Source: Apoderus coryli
Lineage: Eukaryota; Arthropoda; Insecta; Coleoptera; Attelabidae
Length of the DNA stretch: 64,000 bases
Direction of reading: 5' to 3'
NCBI GenBank assembly: GCA_911728435.2
Contig: OU452203.1
Span: forward strand, 12,545,651 to 12,609,650
The notes below the pieces were generated by a model. It had not been told where the DNA came from and ran no database searches. It worked only from the letters and a program-made list of their open reading frames with translations. A program made the translations under genes and the position numbers. Every line of letters starts with the position of its first letter. Positions within the stretch are counted from its first letter, which is position 1. Of this stretch, positions 22,945 through 33,905 are shown in pieces.

Positions 22945-23735
22945 GCAAATTTAGTTTGTTGATTGACGAATTTGTGCTAATTTAATCAGGGCAAGAATTA
23001 CCCTAAATACACAACATGTCACTTATAACGGTCGGAGAAGGTTTTGCATTTTTATAGAATTTGGTATTTTTACTCTTCAGAAGTCACAAGTTAACAAAAA
23101 ATCTCTATTCCCCATGCAAAGGTGGGGGCTCTACCTCAAATTAGTCCCCCCCAATTTAAAATTTGGCAATATTTGTTTATTGTTCACCAGTTTGTGTCGG
23201 AAAACATTATATAATTATTTGTCTACATTTTAAGTTCGAGTACAAAAGTAACACCTAACTCTTGGAAAGGCAACGTACAGCTCGTACAGAGTGTAGTTAA
23301 AACATTCGAAGACATGCGGAATGATAGTTCCTTTTTTTTGTCGAAAAGTTTGATATTGTTCAGGAGCCTCCTTTATCTTCAAAAGGAAAACAAACTGCTT
23401 TCAGATTTAGTTGATTTTTCAACAGAGGCAACAGTATAAATACAGTTGAATATTGGTGCTTCTTCAAAAATACGAATTTCTGAAGAGAGCCATGCTGGTA
23501 GTCGACACGGTTTTAAGTCTTCATTACGAAGATTTCTCGTACTTTGTACAATTTTATATTAAATACTCATTGAAAGCCGAGACAAATGTCGCTAAAACCT
23601 TAATTAATAGTGATGTAAGTGATAGCGCAGATATTACCCTACAGTAGCTACAAATATCAGTGAACCAATCAACGTATCCTAATCTGCAGTCCTCGAGACA
23701 ATAGTTCAACCGTACAAAGACATTGAGGTCGAATG
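22945..23735. other. No gene recognised
   Basis: AT-rich, no motif in either short overlapping frame. Confidence 0.35.
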
Positions 23736-23808
23736 GAATATATCGATACATTTCTTGCATCTCTAATAATGAAAAAAAGAATATATCGATACATTTCTTG
23801 CATCTCTA
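23736..23808. repeat. Direct repeat of 30 bp
   Basis: 23736-23765 and 23779-23808 are identical over 30 bp (GAATATATCGATACATTTCT...), separated by 13 bp of A-rich DNA. Either a local slippage duplication or a footprint of an excised element. Confidence 0.9.
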
Positions 23809-23925
23809 TTAGTGACACAAAGTTGACATTTCTAGCATTCGCGTCAAATTAAATGTATCCATCCGTTCGAGTAAAAATATGTGCAGACCAGTTACAATTT
23901 CAATAATAATAATAAAAAAAGTTCC

Positions 23926-23998
23926 ATGACCCTGTTTTGAACTGGCAACTGTACGATTACCAGAGCAAACGTATACACAATTGGATTACCGGTATGCC
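23926..23998 (-). repeat. tRNA-derived relic (possible SINE head)
   Basis: The minus strand shows a tRNA-like order: A-box-like CCGGTAATCCAATTGTGTA, anticodon-region CGTTTGCTCTGGTAATCG, B-box-like GCCAGTTCAAAAC, and then, after about 10 bp, an oligo-T run (A-run 23914-23920 on plus). The arms no longer pair well, so it is not a functional tRNA. Confidence 0.4.
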
Positions 23999-25730
23999 AT
24001 GGTTGGTTTTTTAAGATGGTCTTTACGCCCGGAACGTAGATGGTGAGGACGGTACAAAATCAATATTCGAATGCCAAAACTGTCAACATGTGTCATTTGA
24101 AAACAATTCTGCCAGATTTAGTTCATGTGAATAGCAGTAAAATAAAAATAAGTATAAATTATGAGTTTTTTTTTTAGATAAAATAATGTTTTAATATTTC
24201 TTATATTATTGTGGTAGTTGAGTAAATTAAGTTTGTTGGAAAATCAAGTATCTAATCATGTTCCCTGTGTAAATATATTGTGTAATGTGTGGTTTTGTTG
24301 AGAAAAATGTGCTGGATTTTGTTTATGGTGAAAATGTTCAAATAAAGTGTGGCATCCGCGATTTTCTCATCTTTTCTTGATTGTTGCCCGATTTTGAATG
24401 AATTGATTTGAATCAAATAAAAATAATATGGAAGTTTTTCAACAACCAAATTATTTTAGCAAAAATAAAATAAAATAAAATTGGGGAAATAAAGTTTATA
24501 TTTAATTAAGCATCTGCGCGTGTGTCGGGTGTAAATAGATTTCGGATTAATTACGGTATTGCGCGAATAATGAGTACGAGGTGTAGGATAGCGATAATTT
24601 CAAAAACAGTCTGGCAGCCAAGTATTGTAAGTTTGTATGTTGTTTAAGCGAGTGGATTGCATAAGAATAACACACAAATCTGTTTTCTTGTCTAATGACT
24701 TTACTTTAATGAAAAAAGTGACGATTTGGGAACTATTTTAAAAATGTTTCCCTTCAAAGAAGCCTCAACAAAAGTAAACGTTTCTCTGCACTGACTATTT
24801 AAACATATGTTAAAACACATGGCATATTTTACACTTGTTTTGATTGTCAGAAATCTGTGACCAACTTTAGCTTGTTTTCATTGAACATTAGAGTGAATAA
24901 GAGCTAACAACTTTTATAGTTTTTGAAAAGCATCGACTTTAACATCCTGTTTTCGAAAAAATTGGGTAGACAGACCTCGTATAACCGCAATCCAAGTTTT
25001 GTTTTGCTATAATTCCTCGAGTAGAGGCTACTATTAAACTACTTACTACTAACACTGAATCAGTAGTAGCACTCGGGTGTATAGTATAAGAAAAGAAATA
25101 AAAATAATTTCGTGAGAGAGAAACAAGAGAAAAAAAAAGTCACGTACTGCTTTTAAGTGCAAATTAAATTTTCTCCTTCTGCTAGTGCACTGGTTTCCAC
25201 AAGCCTCTTCAATCATTTCTTTTATTGCGGTTGTAAAAACGTACTATCCTACGTTTCTTTCCTTCATTTATTTTATTTTTAAAACGTTTTCCGACACGCA
25301 TAAAAATTATTCGATAAATGATCGTTCTCCGAAAAAGAAAATAATAAAACTTTAGAAATGAGTAAAATGTAGAACGGAACTGTTAGGGGGAAAGTTTACA
25401 GTCTCCGAAAGTTAATGGTTAGTCTGGAAGACAACACGACATTCATTTTGATTTTTACGATTAATTTACATTTTTGTTGGTTTGGTTCAACTTGTTTGTA
25501 GAGCTCTACGGTAAGTAGAACATCAAGATTTCTAATACAAAAATAATTGTGAAAATATTAAAAAAGAAAAGTTACCAATATAAAATAATTGGAATAATTA
25601 CAATAATTATTGTCCAGTTCATATTGATAAATTAAAAATACTAAAACAAACTAAACAGCAAAATACAGGAAAAACCAACGACATAAATATTTCTCAACTT
25701 AATCTAATCATTGACACAGCGTTCACAGAG
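23999..25730. other. No gene recognised; long AT-rich stretch
   Basis: Contains a (TAAAA)n tract near 24460-24480. No coding, RNA or shared-repeat signal was seen. Confidence 0.4.
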
Positions 25731-25950
25731 CTTATGTAGCGTATAACATACCCCCTCAGCTAGAAAATTCTTTAATTTTGACTTAAATGAATCAAGCGTC
25801 AGTGCGTCCTTTATAAAAACTGGCAGCACATTGAAATGTATTGGCCTGAATATAACAGGCTTTTCTTGAAAAACTCGTGATTAAGCCGCCGGAGGCATAG
25901 TTGATTCGCACCTCGAGTTTTGTACTCATGCAAACTACCGTTGGTTTGTG
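25731..25950 (-). pseudogene. jockey-like RT C-terminal fragment
   Basis: Minus-strand translation reads HEYKTRGANQLCLRRLNHEF then FFKKSLLYSG. One frameshift later it reads FRPIHFNVLPVFIKD, then ALTLDSFKSKLKNFLAEGVC. The YNTR...SLLYSG..FN.LP..IK....FK..LK.FL pattern is the standard C terminus of jockey-class polyproteins. The frameshift falls between YSG and FNVLP. Confidence 0.75.
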
Positions 25951-26756
25951 AATTTAATTTGTCAACTTGGCAATTTTGAAGAATTATGACATGTGCGTGA
26001 GTAATAATACTAATCCACTTTAGTTACTTTTAAAATTAGAATATTTAATTTATACAATTCACGGGAAAAAACTTATTGAAAGTGCTTTTCCAATTCTGTC
26101 TTATCTGGTCATTTAGTAGAATTGTTTCTCAATAAGATATTGATGTATGCTGATGTAAATACAGTTGTCGCATTACTAATAATAAGATACCAATCGTTCG
26201 CTGTATCAATCACGTCCTGTATTATATTTATTGTGAATAAAAGAGGGTTTCAAAGATCAAAGTGGACGATAGAAAAGATGGAATTGGGTAGTTTCACTTG
26301 AATCGAAATGCCTCATTGGACCACTTTTCCCTGTGAAATGGAAAATCATATGCGTTAGGTCGGTCAATATTATGATATGGAAAAGCCAATGGGACGTAAT
26401 GCCGCTTTTATGCCTATTTTGCATAATAGAATCAGGGTACAAAGAGATATTTTCGTACATCGGTTTAAAGGGAAAAAAGGCTAACTTATACAGCTATATG
26501 TTTGGAGATTATGGTGATAGTAAGGTTTTCCTATAAAAATAATAAGTATAGACAAGGAAGCAGAATTGCCCTTTAAAAAATAAAAAAAATATCTTTATAC
26601 ATATACAAACAGCTAAAACCGATATATTCTCTACCACATAATTTGTATACATGAAAATATTAGCAAACCAACTAAGACTGTATACCAACGTACGAGTATG
26701 TTATTTCTTTCAGTATAGGCAAGGTAAAATTAAATAGAGTTCAGCCTGAGTATCGG
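25951..26756. other. No gene recognised
   Basis: Two antisense open frames overlap near 26257-26536 without any recognised motif. AT-rich. Confidence 0.3.
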
Positions 26757-26945
26757 ATGACGAATTTCGTATCAGTGAAATCTGAGCAATCAACTTTATT
26801 TCATACATTTTCCTATCATTTCGAAATGTATGTCCGCCCTAAACTCGAATATTGTAGTTTAATTTGGTATCCGATTTATTCTAGTCACAAATCACTGGTT
26901 GAGAGGTCCCAACGGAAATTCTTGAACGTTCTTTCTCAGAATTAG
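26757..26945 (+). pseudogene. jockey-like RT fragment
   Basis: Plus frame with SYHFEMYVRPKLEYCSLIWY and SLVERSQRKFLNVLS, the RSKLEYCS-W.P and E..QRKFL.. motifs of jockey-class RT C termini. No other part of the element is adjacent, so it is a short broken copy lying just before the hAT relic. Confidence 0.7.
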
Positions 26946-27074
26946 TTTACATTCAAAATAAATATAGAACAATGCAGGAGGAACGCCTGTCTCCATTAAC
27001 ATTGATGAGCATAGAAAAGGACGTCCTGAAGGAATTAGAATTTGATGATTTTATACAAGAATTGGTTACACTTA

Positions 27075-27848
27075 AAGGTTGATTTCCCTCCGGGCGTCTG
27101 TTGCGTCGATCGCTCAGCGATCGTCGCTGGCGACTATCGCTATGATACTGCTACCGTTGTTGTTTTATGGAAGCACTGTCCTCCACGCGACAGCCGCCGG
27201 CGATAGTCGCTCGGCCTAGCGATCGTCGCAAGCCGTCTGCTCTCAGAGCAAATATAGTCGCTGCGGCCAGCGACTATTCGTTAGTTTCGTTTGGTTTTTA
27301 ATGTAGTGCTATGTGTTCACAAGATAAAATCTTGTTCAACGCCGCAGAAGATGAAAAATTGATCGAGGCAGTGTCTTATTCGATACAAAACTCTATTGAA
27401 AGAATTACATTTGATATCATCCTTGATTAAATTTAACACGTAATTAAATTGATGTGGATTAAATCTAAAAAATTTGCGGAATTTTCTATCGTCGGGTTTC
27501 AAATGGGTTTCTATTAATTTTGTGAAAAAGCCCTCCTCCCGTCTTGTGGTGTACATCGAATGGACTCCATTTCGTTGTGCGATACACATTTGAAGTAAGT
27601 CATCATCTTCGGCCTCCTCGTACAGCATATGGGCCACAAGTAGTTTGCGCGTTAAACTCATCCCGAAAATTTCTGAAAACTACTACACAGCCACAGAACG
27701 AACGAACAACTGAAATAAAATTACCGATACATGCGGGAAAGTTAATCGTCGCAAACGCTGGGAGGAAAACATACCCATAGCGACGATCGCTGAGCGATAG
27801 TCGCACAGCGATTATCGCCAGCTACAGTCGCTCGGAGGGAAGTCCACC
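27075..27848 (-). mobile_element. PIF/Harbinger-type element (774 bp, internally deleted) with TTA target duplication
   Basis: TTA flanks both ends (27072-27074 and 27849-27851). Terminal inverted repeats start AAGGTTGATTTCCCTCCGGG on the left and, complemented, GGTGGACTTCCCTCCGAG on the right. Next to each end lie several copies of a GC-rich palindromic motif of the form GCGATNRTCGC / GCGACTATCGC (27110-27140, 27190-27230, 27255-27285; 27780-27830), probably transposase-binding arrays. The interior holds the first ~114 codons of a Harbinger transposase only. Confidence 0.85.
27300..27661 (-). pseudogene. PIF/Harbinger transposase, N-terminal fragment
   Basis: Starts at ATG (27661): MSLTRKLLVAHMLYEEAEDD, then RREEGFFTKLIETHLKPDDR, KFRKFFRFNPHQFNYVLNLI and KDDIKCN. 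This is the N-terminal region of HARBI1-like transposases, before the DDE domain. After NRVLYRIRH the match ends and the frame stops at 27317. The complete catalytic domain is absent, so this is a deletion derivative depending on a full copy elsewhere. Confidence 0.8.
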
Positions 27849-28133
27849 TTAAGTTACGAAAGAAAATATTCTGACCTAAGTAGTTTTGTAAAATATGTAA
27901 AGCTGTATCAGTGACTTTTGTTATATCAAAAGTAAGGGGCCCCGCATAAATCAACTTAGCCCCGGGCCCCATAAAAGCTTTATCCGACCCTGGTCATGAA
28001 CGGCCATAAACTGGCTAGGCATATTACCCAAATTAGACAGGTTAATATCATTATTCAAAAATACAAACCTCCTTAAAGTTTCGAGTTATATTTTTCTTGA
28101 GCCTTAATTCTTCAAATTTCGCTTTAAACCCTT

Positions 28134-28433
28134 GCATGAATTAAACAACTAAATGTTATTTAATGTCAAAAGCATTTTTTTTTTAATTAAAACAACGTTT
28201 CGGCAACGTAAAACTGGAGCCCTCTTCAGGTTATAATACAAAGTTGCAATTAATCTGCCATTAATTTGTTTTATTATTCATAATTCAATAACAAAACAAA
28301 TGAATGGCTGATGAAAGGAGTTTAGATCTATTTGATTTTGTATTATAACCTGTAGAATGTAACAGTTTTAAGTTCTTTTAATTAAAAAATTGGGTTTGAC
28401 ATTAAATAACATTTAGTTATTTAATCCATGTTT
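28134..28433. mobile_element. Hairpin element with ribozyme-like motif, copy A (Penelope-like?)
   Basis: Left arm 28134-28243 and right arm 28337-28433 are inverted copies (for example TAAATGTTATTTAATGTCAA and AGGTTATAATACAAA). The left arm carries on the minus strand the motif CTGAAGA, G, GGC...GCC, GAAAC (28197-28229). The right arm has lost that motif. The arrangement matches the hairpin elements at 32.8 and 61.0 kb. Confidence 0.6.
28197..28229 (-). ncRNA. Hammerhead-like RNA motif, locus 1 (putative)
   Basis: CUGAAGA, one extra G, short stem GGC/GCC closing an 11-14 nt loop, then GAAACGUUG. The order is that of a hammerhead core (CUGANGA, stem II, GAAA), except for the extra base between core and stem. 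A catalytic function is not shown. Confidence 0.3.
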
Positions 28434-31400
28434 TGTTTGTGAGCCCCATCCCAAGTGTTTGTTCAGTACAATATCTTCGTAAAACTCAATCGAGGATATT
28501 GGAATTATTAGTTTGTATAATATTTTTAAAAGCAAACAAATCTATTGCAGAGACCGTTCTTTTGACCTAATTGAGAGGTGGTACTAAAATTTCAATTAAA
28601 AACCAGTACATGTTCGCATTTTCCTGTACGTTTACGCAACACACCAATTTCGCAGTTTTATTCATAATTTATAAATGCCGTGTCACCATCATGCATGGTT
28701 GTTAGTAGATTCTACAATATCTCTTTGCCTTTCACGCACCCTCGCTACTGAAGATGTCGTTTAGATAAGGTTTAGTGGTTCTTTTTCTTTTCTCCCTAGC
28801 TTATATTGTATAAGGGTGGTTGGAAAACACAGCCACAGTACGTGCCACACCTTTATGAATGTTTCTGTTTGCCATTTTATACAGCGACACTTTGGAAAAA
28901 TATATTTGCTCACTCAGCCGATTTTTCTTTTCCGTTTTATCTCATATGCTTTATCGTGAGATATGAATACTTTACTGCATTGCCTGATGTCTCTTGTTAA
29001 GTGAAATATTCAGGCAAATTTATGCTTTTCATGTAACGTAATTTCAATATAATTTTATGTCAAAAGAAATACTGACATCAGTTATATAGATTTTTTAAAA
29101 TATTGATTTAAATGTTTTGTTTTAATATTGCCTTCAATTGAATCAATAATGTTGTGTAACATTTATACTGACAAACAGGTTTTATGACTTCACATCAACA
29201 CTTTCTTTTAATTCCAAGTTGAAATTCACTGTTACCATCTTCAGGAGAGAACTAAAAATAAATTAAAATAACTTCCTTTACTTTCCCGCACAGGGAAAAT
29301 ATTGTGAACTTGCCACCTACTATTTATAATATACTCAACTTAACGTACTAGAGGATCAACCCTTCGCCGAGTGAGAACTATAATATGAGACTCTTACTAC
29401 AGGGGATAATTAAATAAAAGCCACATTAGAATTACTCACTCCCGGCAGCTCAGAGTATCCAGGGCGACTCTAAAATCTAATAAGGCAGTTTTGTAGTTGA
29501 CCCCGTATATTCGTCAGCTATGATTACTTGAACTGCGAAACGTATCAGGCTATTTCGACATAAAGATTATTCAAATTGAAAACGAAATACCGGCCTCGAA
29601 TTTTCCAGCGGTGATTGGGACGATCCTAATGACACCTCGTGAGGGTTTAAAAGTTGAAGGTTCTCGCCGTCCGTGAGTCCAGCCTCAACAAGCCAGTGTT
29701 CAACTCAGAAAATCGTTATCTTAAGTGGTTATCTTAAATGGGAAAAAAAACCTAAAAAGGAACCGTCAGGGTTAGGTACTTCCACATATTAGAGATTAAT
29801 TAATATTTAGTCAAGATCAATATTTAATTGCAATTAATGAGATAAATTATAAAAGATTGACTTCCTATTAATTAAACAAAGATAAATGATATCTGCATCG
29901 GGAAATCTAAAGAAAAATTAATTACAAATAAACTTATTAGCATACCTCTTAGTGAAGGTTTTTTCTCCTTAATTTTCGTGGAAAATATTCCAACCTGTAC
30001 GTACAGGTATAAACAATAATTACGACACTTGCATTGCCATATCTGGAAAATTTCCAATTATTCGGAAATTGATTTAAGAATGAAAAAAAAAACAAATCAC
30101 TTACGTATTATGAGAGTGGTCAAATCCAAAATTAATTGGTTACCTTGCGTCGGGTACAAAAATTACATCACACTACCCTATGTAACGGTAAAATATCACC
30201 CGAAGTTACAATTGTTATAATAGACAGTAATCGCTAACTTATAACACGTCTTATAGTCACTTAATTAAATACCTACCATCAGACTAACTTCTTTCTTTTT
30301 GTTTAGCGTAATAAAACACTCAATTTTCTCTTGGTTAGCTCTAAATTTTATTCACCATAGTGAAACATATTGTAGCTTCATTATTATAAGCCCCAACTCA
30401 CTTAAACCCTAGGTCTTCCTCTCCAAAGTTGTCTGCTTCGGTCCCTGAAACATTCCAAGCAATTCCATGCATGATTGTGAATACTGTAAATATATTGATG
30501 TACTTACCGTTGTGAGATTGTCCTTGGCTATGCCCTCGGTTGTTCTTAGTTGCTTGGGTATTTGATAGAATTCATGCGGATTTAATGTTGAATTCTATTC
30601 CGGTTGGGGTCTTTTAAATGGTATCTGATCTAGGACTGATCATGACCAGTAGTTGCAGTCTAACATCGAATCTGTAACAATATTGCTAACGTTAAAAGTT
30701 AACTATCTGAACATCAAGATAGGCGTTATTCATTTCAAGTCGTTATGACTTACCTTTTTGTGTTTGTTGTCATATTTCCGTTTTAGTTCGTTTTTGTTTA
30801 GTTGGTAGTCTGCTAGCCCTTGTTCATTCTCCTTTTTGATCGGCTTGCAAATAGATAGGTGCCACATTTACCGAAGTCGGACGAATTCCTGAAATGTTCG
30901 AAAAACTACTGTATTGACGATTCCTCTGTATATGCGAGAACTATCGTATGTCCCTGGATTTTCCAGCTAAGTGGAACATTTAATTTTTTTTATTCTTTCT
31001 GAATTATGGTTTTTTTTTATGAATACTTCATTACGAATTTTGATTGATGCATTGATGTGTTTGTTTATCTTCGCGATAACTTGGTGTTTGATTTTTAATG
31101 ATTAAATAATATGTCGAATGCGTGCTGACTCCGATATTATGCCCGCAGTGTAATCAGTGATTTCATATTCTTATATTTATTTCTTATTGATTGTTTTAAA
31201 TATATTTCCACGTATAATATTGATACATTGTCGCATACCATAGGTATAGTATGACTATATAGTGTACTGAGATGTAAACTCAGTGGTACCACAGAGGGGA
31301 CTCAGATTTTTGAACGATAGAGGTGGGTACAATTCAGGTAGAATATTATTCCAAATTTAAAGATTTTATTCAAGATTATTAGTTGTTATATCTGTCTGTG

Positions 31401-31671
31401 CGACACATAATTTTATTATTATTTTCTTTTATTTTGCCTAATGTCAAATTCAATATAGGACTTAAGTGATTTTATAAATCTAGTTGTTTTATTCTCTGAA
31501 TTATTTACTATTGAATAGGTTCTTGCTTTTCCGGAATTCGACCGATGCCCGCGGTGAAGATAAAGCAAGTGGCGCCAGGCAAGAGAACACTTTTTAAGTT
31601 GGATTAAAGGTCTTTATCAATAATTCGGGTGATCCTGCTTTATAAAATTATACGTCACACCTAAGCCACAA
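28434..31671. other. No gene recognised over 3.2 kb
   Basis: AT-rich throughout, with somewhat GC-richer patches at 29440-29720 and 30480-30960 that keep no identifiable frame. A 20-mer at 29277-29296 (TTTACTTTCCCGCACAGGGA) is repeated exactly at 46560-46579, at the edge of the HCF fragment. A CCTGAAGATGG half-motif at 29237-29247 (minus) recalls the hairpin motif but lacks GAAAC. Confidence 0.35.
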
Positions 31672-32150
31672 CTACTTCAGGATATCCCCATTAAATCCAA
31701 CACAGACTTTACATAAGTTGAGTGCTTGATAAACATTAAATAAATCAGGAATCCACCCACATATTAAAACTACACGTGACAGAATATTCCAATCTGAGCA
31801 GGAACTAGTCATTTTATAGATTTTGTCGGTTAGACCTTCCAGAATATTCTCCAAATCACGAGAAGGAACCTCACTGGTACCTAAATTAACAATAAAAAGA
31901 GACGATATGTGTCCAGCTAAACAATAGCCAATGTGACCCGCATTTTGTTTACATATATCTACTGTTGTATATCTCATTGTGACTAAATGCAGGCCGATAT
32001 TGTAGATGGGCAACGACTATGGTACTCTGACGAGCTCATAATAAGAGCGAAATGAATTCGTCAGTATCTGTCGACCCATGCCTCGGTCTGGTTCTACTGA
32101 ATTAGACTGAGGCCCTGCTAAATTAAACAAAATCCCTTGTGTATATTAGG
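31672..32150 (-). pseudogene. Retroelement-derived coding relic, copy 3 of 3, possibly SGNH-esterase-like ORF1
   Basis: The 3' part of the reading (32140-31985) is the shared repeat block (EPDRGMGRQILTNSF, stop, SLPIYNIG). It continues in frame into HISSLFIVNLGTSEVPSRDL, ENILEGLTDKIYKM and PDLFNVYQALNLC. The IVNLGTSE stretch and the upstream RGMGRQIL resemble the conserved blocks of SGNH/GDSL esterase-type ORF1 domains of some non-LTR elements (GDSxxRGL; VxxGTND). That reading is tentative. One in-frame TAG at 32017 breaks the frame. Confidence 0.4.
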
Positions 32151-32705
32151 GAATATGTGGTTAACGAATTCACATATTATTGGTGTACACTTTATATATT
32201 TTTTCCAGTTGCTTTTGAACTGGTCCCAAGTCCGTTTCACTTAAATAACATTCTGTGGTAAATCTTCGTTATGCATTCAAGGCAAATGCCATCCGTAGAG
32301 GATATATACGTGCTGTGTACTACAAAGAAATTACACCATACATAGAGCAACGAAGCAGATGCAATGAAAAACAGAGACATTGGCTTGTTTGTGTCTAGGG
32401 CGATTTTCACTTGGAAAAACAACATACAGAACGGGAGAATGAACTGTAATCATGATATAAAAAACTAAAAAGCATAATACTGCAATGTTATATATCTGGT
32501 AAGTAAGTAAATTTAGTTCCATTGTATTGCGAGGGTAGTACTAGGGTAATTTAGGAATTAGAGTCAACGAATGGTGTGGTGTATAAATTTGATCTTTTAT
32601 TTGCTTCTATGCTTCTTTTAGTAATAGTCATAGGCAAAAGAAATTTAATTAAGAACCGGTTTCTCCAACAGGGGTTAAATATTTAATCAACGGTTAGGCA
32701 GGTTT
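32151..32705. other. No gene recognised
   Basis: AT-rich; overlapping minus frames at 32237-32522 carry no motif. Confidence 0.35.
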
Positions 32706-32911
32706 AATAATAATAATAATAACTCTTTCTTTATTGTCTAACAGGTGACAACCCAATTACCAGACAACTGATATGAATATAATATAATATAGTAAATTCG
32801 AAAGAAGTAGTCCATACTGAAGTGGAGTAGAATAGTTAAATATTCTTGAAATAAAAGTCGACCTCCACACAATAAATTTAATAAAAATCCTCAAAAAATG
32901 TTACCATACAT

Positions 32912-32939
32912 GTTTCACAGCTCCGGGCTGCATCATCAG
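32912..32939 (-). ncRNA. Hammerhead-like RNA motif, locus 2, left arm (putative)
   Basis: CUGAUGA, U, GCAGC-CCGGA-GCUGU, GAAAC. All five stem pairs form (one G-U). One extra U separates CUGAUGA from the stem. Confidence 0.35.
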
Positions 32940-33458
32940 TGGTTATAAGAGAAAATTGACGAAAAGCTATGTTATTTAACTAAATTAGTATATATTATTT
33001 TGGGAATTTTATTTATTAACTCTAGAAATAAGAATGTATATATTATTTTCAATTGCACCAAAATGATTTGAACTTTAAACTTACCATTGTGTGAAAAAAT
33101 AAAAATTTTTATTGTTAAATTAATTGTCGTTGTTAAACATTTAAAACTAAAACTAATGAACTTAAAAAGTTCACATTATTACTAATGTAAGCTTTGTAAC
33201 ATTTTTCTTCTTGTAAATCATCGAAAATCTAAAAATTTTTTCTCCACGAAAACACTTGATTGCAATTTCACACAACAATGGCGTTTCAAATTTCTCAAAA
33301 AATTGGTACAATGGTAAGTTTAAAGTTCAAATCATTTTGGTGCAATTGAAAATAATATATACATTCTTATTTCTAGAGTTAATAAATAAAATTCCCAAAA
33401 TAATATGTACTAATTTAGTTAAATAACATAGCTTTTCGTCAATTTTCTCTTATAACCA

Positions 33459-33486
33459 CTGATGATGCAACCCGGAGCTGTGAAAC
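33459..33486 (+). ncRNA. Hammerhead-like RNA motif, locus 2, right arm (putative)
   Basis: CUGAUGA, U, GCAAC-CCGGA-GCUGU, GAAAC. It is the inverted partner of the left-arm motif. One substitution (G to A) weakens the stem to four pairs including one G-U. Confidence 0.35.
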
Positions 33487-33780
33487 ATGTATGGTAACAT
33501 TTGTTGAGGATTTTTATTAAATTTATTGTGTGAAGGTCGACTTTTATTTCAAGAATATTTAATATAGTAAATACAAATAATAATAATAAATTTACAAAAG
33601 TAATAAACTGAAGGTGACAGTAGCAAAAATACAATACAAACATATAGGATCGTATGGATATATTTCACTGAGCAAATACTCATCATTTCCCCCAGAACAA
33701 TCTTCAAATCACGCTTAAATCTATTGAGATTCTCATTGAAGTAATTAATGCTAGTATTGTCACAATAAGAATTAGAAAGT

Positions 33781-33905
33781 AAGGATTGAGTTTTATTAAG
33801 TTACTCGCTTGGCTTGTGGAGCTACTCGAGAATCGCCCACTTACATCACGCTCACGAAAGAGGATCTTATTGATTCTCCCTCCTAAACGAGTGACGGTCT
33901 GTATT
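33781..33905 (+). repeat. Penelope-like element fragment
   Basis: About 120 bp (TTACTCGCTTGGCTTGTGGA ... CGAGTGACGGTCTGT) match, in reverse orientation, 57361-57490, which lies immediately upstream of the Penelope-like RT relic. It therefore represents the 5' or repeat part of the same family. No coding match here. Confidence 0.6.

Larger units (their letters stand above)
26965..27992 (+). pseudogene. hAT transposase C terminus and 3' end, split by a Harbinger insertion
   Basis: 26971-27081 encodes EERLSPLTLMSIEKDVLKEL and FDDFIQELVTLK, the last part of a DUF4371/ZMYM-type hAT transposase. The frame is cut at TTA (27072-27074). If the inserted element and one TTA copy are left out, the frame runs on into LRKKIF at 27851 onward, matching the usual basic end of this family. 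The following 140 bp hold GC-rich palindromic blocks (GGGGCCCC, CCCCGGGCCCC) and finish at CCCTG (27988-27992), a hAT-like terminus. The 5' end was not found. Confidence 0.7.
32798..33559. mobile_element. Hairpin element with ribozyme-like motifs, copy B (Penelope-like?), 13-bp target duplication
   Basis: Arms 32836-33089 and 33309-33562 are 254-bp inverted repeats with roughly 95% identity by eye, separated by 219 bp. The 13-mer TAATATAGTAAAT lies at 32785-32797 and again at 33560-33572, a long target duplication as produced by target-primed reverse transcription, unlike the 2-9 bp of most DNA transposons. Each arm holds the motif CTGATGA, T, stem, GAAACATG. The outer sequence GTGGAG...GTCGACCTCCAC recurs at 2977-3023. 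No ORF. Confidence 0.75.
32706..33780 (-). pseudogene. jockey-like non-LTR retrotransposon 3' end, interrupted by a hairpin element
   Basis: The minus strand reads, from 33780, an RT C-terminal relic (INYFNENLNRFKRDLKIVLG), a 3' untranslated part, then ACAATAAAGAAAGAG and a (TTA)n tail ending at 32706. The untranslated part is split by the insertion of 32798-33559, which duplicates TAATATAGTAAAT on each side. The other end of the relic is cut by a Penelope-like fragment beginning at 33781. Confidence 0.6.

Noticed and set aside
29237..29247. CCTGAAGATGG (minus) as another ribozyme-like motif
   Set aside because: No GAAAC follows within a suitable distance.
30760..30900. Possible Ty3/gypsy integrase tail (LADYQLNKNELKRKYDNKHK on the minus strand)
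   Set aside because: A charged stretch only; no HHCC, D,D35E or chromodomain motif nearby.
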